Notes under the pieces: model-generated
What the model saw: only the letters and a program-made list of their open reading frames with translations
Databases searched by the model: none
Told to the model about the DNA's origin: nothing
Source: Verrucomicrobiia bacterium
Lineage (GTDB): Bacteria; Verrucomicrobiota; Verrucomicrobiia; Limisphaerales; JADLHS01
Direction: 5' to 3'
NCBI GenBank assembly: GCA_026125285.1
Contig: JAHCLO010000015.1
Coordinates: 1 to 64,000 of the forward strand
DNA length: 64,000 nt
In this document: positions 60,745 to 64,000 of the stretch, in pieces
Position numbering within the stretch: position 1 is the first letter of the stretch
How the letters are laid out: the number at the start of each line of letters is the position of its first letter
Translations under genes and position numbers: made by a program

Positions 60745-61884
60745 ATGAAACAAAAAGCCTACGCCGCCGCCGGCGTTGACATTGATCTCGGTAACAAAGT
60801 TAAAGCCACCCTCCCGCAATTGCTCGCCCGCACGCACCGCCGCGAAGTCCTCGGCAAGGTCGGCGGCTTCGGCGGTTTGTTCGCGCTCGACGTAAAGAAG
60901 TACCGCGAGCCGATCCTCGTCAGCAGCGTGGACGGCGTGGGCACCAAGCTCAAGATCGCGTTCATGATGGACAAACACGACACCATCGGCGCGGACCTTG
61001 TGAACCATTGCGTCAACGACATCGCCGTGCTCGGGGCCGAGCCGCTCTTTTTCCTCGATTACCTCGGCACGGGCAAACTCCAGCCGCACGTCTTCACCGA
61101 AATCATCACCGGCTTTGCCCGCGCCTGCGCGGAGAACAACTGCGCCCTCATCGGCGGCGAAACCGCGCAGATGCCCGGCTTCTATCAAGCCGGTGAATAC
61201 GACGTGAGCGGCACGATTGTCGGCGTGGTCGAAAAATCCCGGATGCTCAACGGCCAGAAAACCATCCAGCGCGGCGACGTCGTCATCGGCTTCGCTTCCA
61301 GCGGTCTGCACACGAACGGTTATTCGCTGGGACGCAAAATCTTCTTCGAGCAACTCGGCTACCAGCCCAAGGACAAAATCCCCGGCCTCAAGAAATCCAT
61401 CGGCGCGGAATTGCTGAATGAACACATCAGCTACGGCCCGCTGGTGCAGAAACTGTTGAAGAAGTTCAATCAAGGCGGCGTAGCGGCGTCTCGGAAGAGC
61501 GCCGCCTCAAAGAGAAGTGTGCGGCGGTCTGCCGACGCGCCGCTACGAGCCTTCGCCCACATCACCGGCGGCGGCTTTGTGGACAACCTCCCACGCGTGC
61601 TGCCGAAGACGCTTGACGTGGTCATCAAGAAGGGTTCGTGGGACATGCTGCCCATCTTCCGGATCATTACGGAGAAGAGCGGCGTGCCGGACGAAGAACT
61701 GTATCAAGTCTTCAACATGGGCATCGGCATGGTCGCCATCGTCGCGGCGGACAAGGCGGACGGCGTGCTGAAATTCATCAATGCGTACCGCCTCCGTAGC
61801 AGTTCTGCGAAGGACGGGCAAAAGCACAAAGCCTGGATCGTTGGTGAAGTTGTCAAAGGCCAAGGCGAGGCGCGGGTGGTTTAG
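60745..61884 (+). CDS. purM: Phosphoribosylformylglycinamidine cyclo-ligase with in-frame repeat insertion
   Basis: PurM (AIR synthetase) makes aminoimidazole ribonucleotide with ATP in purine synthesis. 379 aa, slightly longer than the usual ~345. Signatures: KQKAYAAAGVDIDLGNKV, VSSVDGVGTKLKIAFMMDKH, NDIAVLGAEPLFFLDYLGTG, GGETAQMPGFYQAGEYDVSG and HITGGGFVDNLPRVLP. Between LLKKFNQGG and FAHITGGGF lies a ~24-residue Ser/Arg/Ala-rich segment (ASRKSAASKRSVRRSADAPL) encoded by a palindromic repeat; the surrounding protein is otherwise canonical, so the enzyme is probably functional. The ATG before KQKAYAAAG is used; an upstream TTG at 60712 is not needed. Confidence 0.96.
   Translation: MKQKAYAAAGVDIDLGNKVKATLPQLLARTHRREVLGKVGGFGGLFALDVKKYREPILVSSVDGVGTKLKIAFMMDKHDTIGADLVNHCVNDIAVLGAEPLFFLDYLGTGKLQPHVFTEIITGFARACAENNCALIGGETAQMPGFYQAGEYDVSGTIVGVVEKSRMLNGQKTIQRGDVVIGFASSGLHTNGYSLGRKIFFEQLGYQPKDKIPGLKKSIGAELLNEHISYGPLVQKLLKKFNQGGVAASRKSAASKRSVRRSADAPLRAFAHITGGGFVDNLPRVLPKTLDVVIKKGSWDMLPIFRIITEKSGVPDEELYQVFNMGIGMVAIVAADKADGVLKFINAYRLRSSSAKDGQKHKAWIVGEVVKGQGEARVV
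61479..61547. repeat. Palindromic repeat (family E) inserted in frame in purM
   Basis: A 69-bp element (23 codons) with ~27-bp inverted ends matching at 23 positions (left CGTAGCGGCGTCTCGGAAGA, right CTGCCGACGCGCCGCTACG). The length is a multiple of three, so purM stays open. The CGTAG...CTACG ends are like those of family D in nuoM and the palindrome at 16503-16531. Confidence 0.8.
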
Positions 61885-61929
61885 GTTTGGATTGGAATCG
61901 CGCAAGCAGAGCCGAGGGACAAGTGCCTG

Positions 61930-64000
61930 TCACTTTGAATCCTGCGGTTGTGGCGGGATGGAACTCGGATTGAAAGGCATCTGGTCATCGCGGTGAATTG
62001 GATTTCCTGTCGCGTCAATCAGGCGTGCGGTGATGAACACCAGGAGAGTATTCGTTTCTGTTCCTACCGATTCTTTGCGAAAAGCGCGTCCAACCAGCGG
62101 CAGATCACCCAATACCGGGACCTTGTCTTTCAAGCGAGTGACGTTGGTGGCGGATAGCCCACCAATGACGAGCGTCTGGCCATCCCACAGAGCAGCCGAC
62201 TTTGTGACCTGGCGCACGCGGAAATGGGGTAGTGGCATGACTGAGACTGGCGCAGGTGAAGGCCCGGTTGCCGAAGGCGTGACAGGGACCTGGGGCACAA
62301 GCTGGCTGGGATCGTCGTAGCCGAGAAACTCCGTCACACTTGGAATCGCTGTGATCTGGATCTTATAACCATCTGCTCCCAGGGTCGGGAGAACATTCAA
62401 GACCGAACCGCACGGTACTGTGTTGGTCTGCATTACTCCGTTGGTGGATGACATCACCGTTCTCATATCCACCGCTTGAATCTGAGCCTGACGTCCGCTC
62501 ACGGTAGTCACTGCTGGAGCAGTGAGAATTCCCACGCCCTTTTGGGCCTCAAATTGTCTGGTCATTTCCCTCATCTGAGAAGTCGTGAGCACTTCACTCC
62601 AGGATCCGGGATCTCCACTATTCGTGATGCCAAAGTCCTGGAGCAGCGACGAAGCCATCTGCTCCGGCAGCTCGATGAACTTCGCTTTGATATGGATGTG
62701 CGGCGGTGCGTAGTTCAACTTCTGCACGACTTCCTCGATGCGGTCCAAATCACGCAGGGTTGTGCGTACCAGTAACATGCCTCGTGAGTTGAAATACAGG
62801 CTTTGCGGAGGCTGAAGTTCAACGCCAGCTTCTGACAAGAGTCTGCGCAGGGTTAAAGAAATCAACTCGGCGTCATTCGTCACGCTCACCCCGGCTGTTT
62901 GCCGCAAGTTGGTGAGGAACCTATTGGTGTCCACTTTGAAAGTGCGAACGAACAGTGGTTCAGCCGTGCGTTCGGCTTTAAGTGAGAATACAAGCGCGTA
63001 ATCTTCAATGGAGTATTGAATGGGTTTGTCCGCCGCCTTCACAACCGCATCCAGCGCGTCCCCCAAGCGGACATTGGTGAGCGGTGGATTGATGGTGATG
63101 GGCATGGAACCGATGTCCCGCGACGCCCCTGGCAATGGATCGCCGACGATGGAGTCAATCACCGTGCTGGTGAGTGGTGGGACATTCGGGTTGACGATAA
63201 AGTTGACGCCGTGTCCAGCCGGATCGTGCATCCGGGTTTGTTCACTTAATTCCCGAACGACGTTGGTGAAGGAAACCCTGTCGTAAGCCACGCTGGGCAA
63301 CCGGATGCGATCAAGTTTGTCCAAAATGTTTTGCCGCCCCTTGCTGATGGCTCCGCGGTCCGTCTTTGTTTCAACGATTGCAGCCGAGGACAATTGATCT
63401 TCGGGAGTTTCTGTCTGGCCGGAGGATTGAGGCATTTCGACAGTGCCGTCGGCCCCAACCTTGTTTGAATAGATGTTCGTCGGACCAGGAGGAACTTCAT
63501 ACCACGACCTTGGCCTTGCCACGTTGGCGGAAATGCTGGGTGAAGGAACGCCGACACTACGTGGGGAGTTGGTGTCGTGGCTTGCAGTCGCGGTTTGAGA
63601 ATTGGAGGATTCCATGTGCGGTATGCCTGAATCGCTTCCCAACGGTGGACTTGTCCTCGCCGGCGGTTCTCCCATCGGTACGGCCAGCACGGCAAACGCG
63701 AGGACGCAGACCGCAGACGCGATCGTCAGCCCGGCATTCCGTGGCGGACGGAAGTCCATGAGTCGTTCGATGCGTTGGCGCAACGCGCTGCGGGATTCGA
63801 GAATGCCCACCAGCCCAAGGCTTGTGAGTGGACGGTTGAACGCGAGCTTCGCCACTTCGAGCAAGGTCGGCGCGTAGGTTTCCGCGTCATCGGCCAGTGC
63901 CAGCATCACGGCGTCGTCCACAGCTTCCTCGCGAACGCGACGGATGCGGGCATTGGCCAGCCAGAGCAGGGGATGCCACCAATAAAAAATCTGGAGCAGC
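61930..64000 (-). CDS. BlaR1/M56 peptidase-secretin fusion (5' part outside window)
   Basis: The reading frame enters from the right edge, so the start is missing; an apparent GTG at 63921 is internal. Visible N-terminal part: YWWHPLLWLANARIRRVREE, AVDDAVM and ESRSALRQRIERL, the C-terminal half of a BlaR1/MecR1-type M56 zinc protease (the HExxH must lie beyond the window). One transmembrane helix (IASAVCVLAFAVLAVP), a ~90-residue Ser/Pro-rich linker, then an STN/secretin-N-like region (residues 205-430 of the visible part) and a secretin domain with GVGILTAPAVTTVSGRQAQI, VLNVLPTLGADGYKIQ and KVPVLGDLPLVGRAFRKESV. Secretins form outer-membrane rings (type II/III secretion, pili). A sensor-protease fused to a secretin is unusual. 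Confidence 0.85.
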   Translation of the reverse strand, partial: LLQIFYWWHPLLWLANARIRRVREEAVDDAVMLALADDAETYAPTLLEVAKLAFNRPLTSLGLVGILESRSALRQRIERLMDFRPPRNAGLTIASAVCVLAFAVLAVPMGEPPARTSPPLGSDSGIPHMESSNSQTATASHDTNSPRSVGVPSPSISANVARPRSWYEVPPGPTNIYSNKVGADGTVEMPQSSGQTETPEDQLSSAAIVETKTDRGAISKGRQNILDKLDRIRLPSVAYDRVSFTNVVRELSEQTRMHDPAGHGVNFIVNPNVPPLTSTVIDSIVGDPLPGASRDIGSMPITINPPLTNVRLGDALDAVVKAADKPIQYSIEDYALVFSLKAERTAEPLFVRTFKVDTNRFLTNLRQTAGVSVTNDAELISLTLRRLLSEAGVELQPPQSLYFNSRGMLLVRTTLRDLDRIEEVVQKLNYAPPHIHIKAKFIELPEQMASSLLQDFGITNSGDPGSWSEVLTTSQMREMTRQFEAQKGVGILTAPAVTTVSGRQAQIQAVDMRTVMSSTNGVMQTNTVPCGSVLNVLPTLGADGYKIQITAIPSVTEFLGYDDPSQLVPQVPVTPSATGPSPAPVSVMPLPHFRVRQVTKSAALWDGQTLVIGGLSATNVTRLKDKVPVLGDLPLVGRAFRKESVGTETNTLLVFITARLIDATGNPIHRDDQMPFNPSSIPPQPQDSK

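Overview
The window looks like chromosomal DNA of a PVC-superphylum bacterium, most likely Verrucomicrobiota of the Pedosphaera/Limisphaera type (inference). The pointers are a PVC-style membrane-bound dehydrogenase fused to HEAT repeats and a cytochrome c domain, a type IV pilin-like protein with a C-terminal H-X9-DG motif, an ECF sigma factor next to a zinc-ribbon Ser/Thr kinase, secreted giant RHS/Ig proteins, TAT-exported Gfo/Idh/MocA and aldo-keto oxidoreductases, and GC-rich DNA full of short palindromic repeats.

Layout. 0.2-9.6 kb: a secreted 2583-aa RHS/YD protein and a 531-aa Ig-repeat protein (minus strand). 9.7-13.7 kb: an ECF sigma factor and membrane Ser/Thr kinase, flanked by two 109-bp copies of a MITE-like repeat. 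13.7-17.6 kb: the dehydrogenase-cytochrome protein, convergent with a TAT-exported aldo/keto reductase. 17.7-37.1 kb: a respiratory complex I operon, nuoB-C-D-E-F-G-H-I-J-K-L-M-N, preceded by a CRP/FNR-like palindrome. 37.1-43.3 kb: a HAD phosphatase, a PstS-like lipoprotein, a pilin-like protein, an Ig-domain secreted protein and a PQQ-propeller protein. 43.5-51.3 kb: a small membrane protein, a HemN/HemW-like radical SAM protein coupled to a chorismate-lyase-like protein, then a compact type VII secretion-like locus (two WXG100-like proteins, a coiled-coil protein and a 1319-aa FtsK/SpoIIIE ATPase). 51.5-64 kb: a Gfo/Idh/MocA oxidoreductase, aspS, a prepilin peptidase, aroE, dtd, a LysM protein, an MFS transporter, purM, and a BlaR1/M56-secretin fusion cut by the window edge.

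The most striking feature is the nuo operon. Almost every junction between nuo genes carries cargo: a retropepsin-like protease (C/D), an AbiEii-type nucleotidyltransferase with a small partner (D/E), a PIN toxin with a small partner plus an antisense tRNA-Gln and a repeat (E/F), an addiction-module antitoxin with a ParE-like toxin (F/G), an unknown 103-aa protein (G/H), a REP-associated transposase in hairpins (H/I), a secreted unknown (I/J), an inverted repeat (J/K), antisense hicBA (K/L) and a repeat (L/M). Many cargo genes join the nuo genes by 4-bp ATGA overlaps, so they probably ride on nuo transcription and translation. Repeats have also entered coding sequence: the last ~165 codons of nuoM are built from nested palindromic elements, and purM carries a 69-bp (23-codon) in-frame palindromic element.

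The second candidate for an under-described system is the type VII-like locus at 46.2-51.3 kb in what appears to be a diderm. No database search was possible; family calls rest on motifs, length and context.
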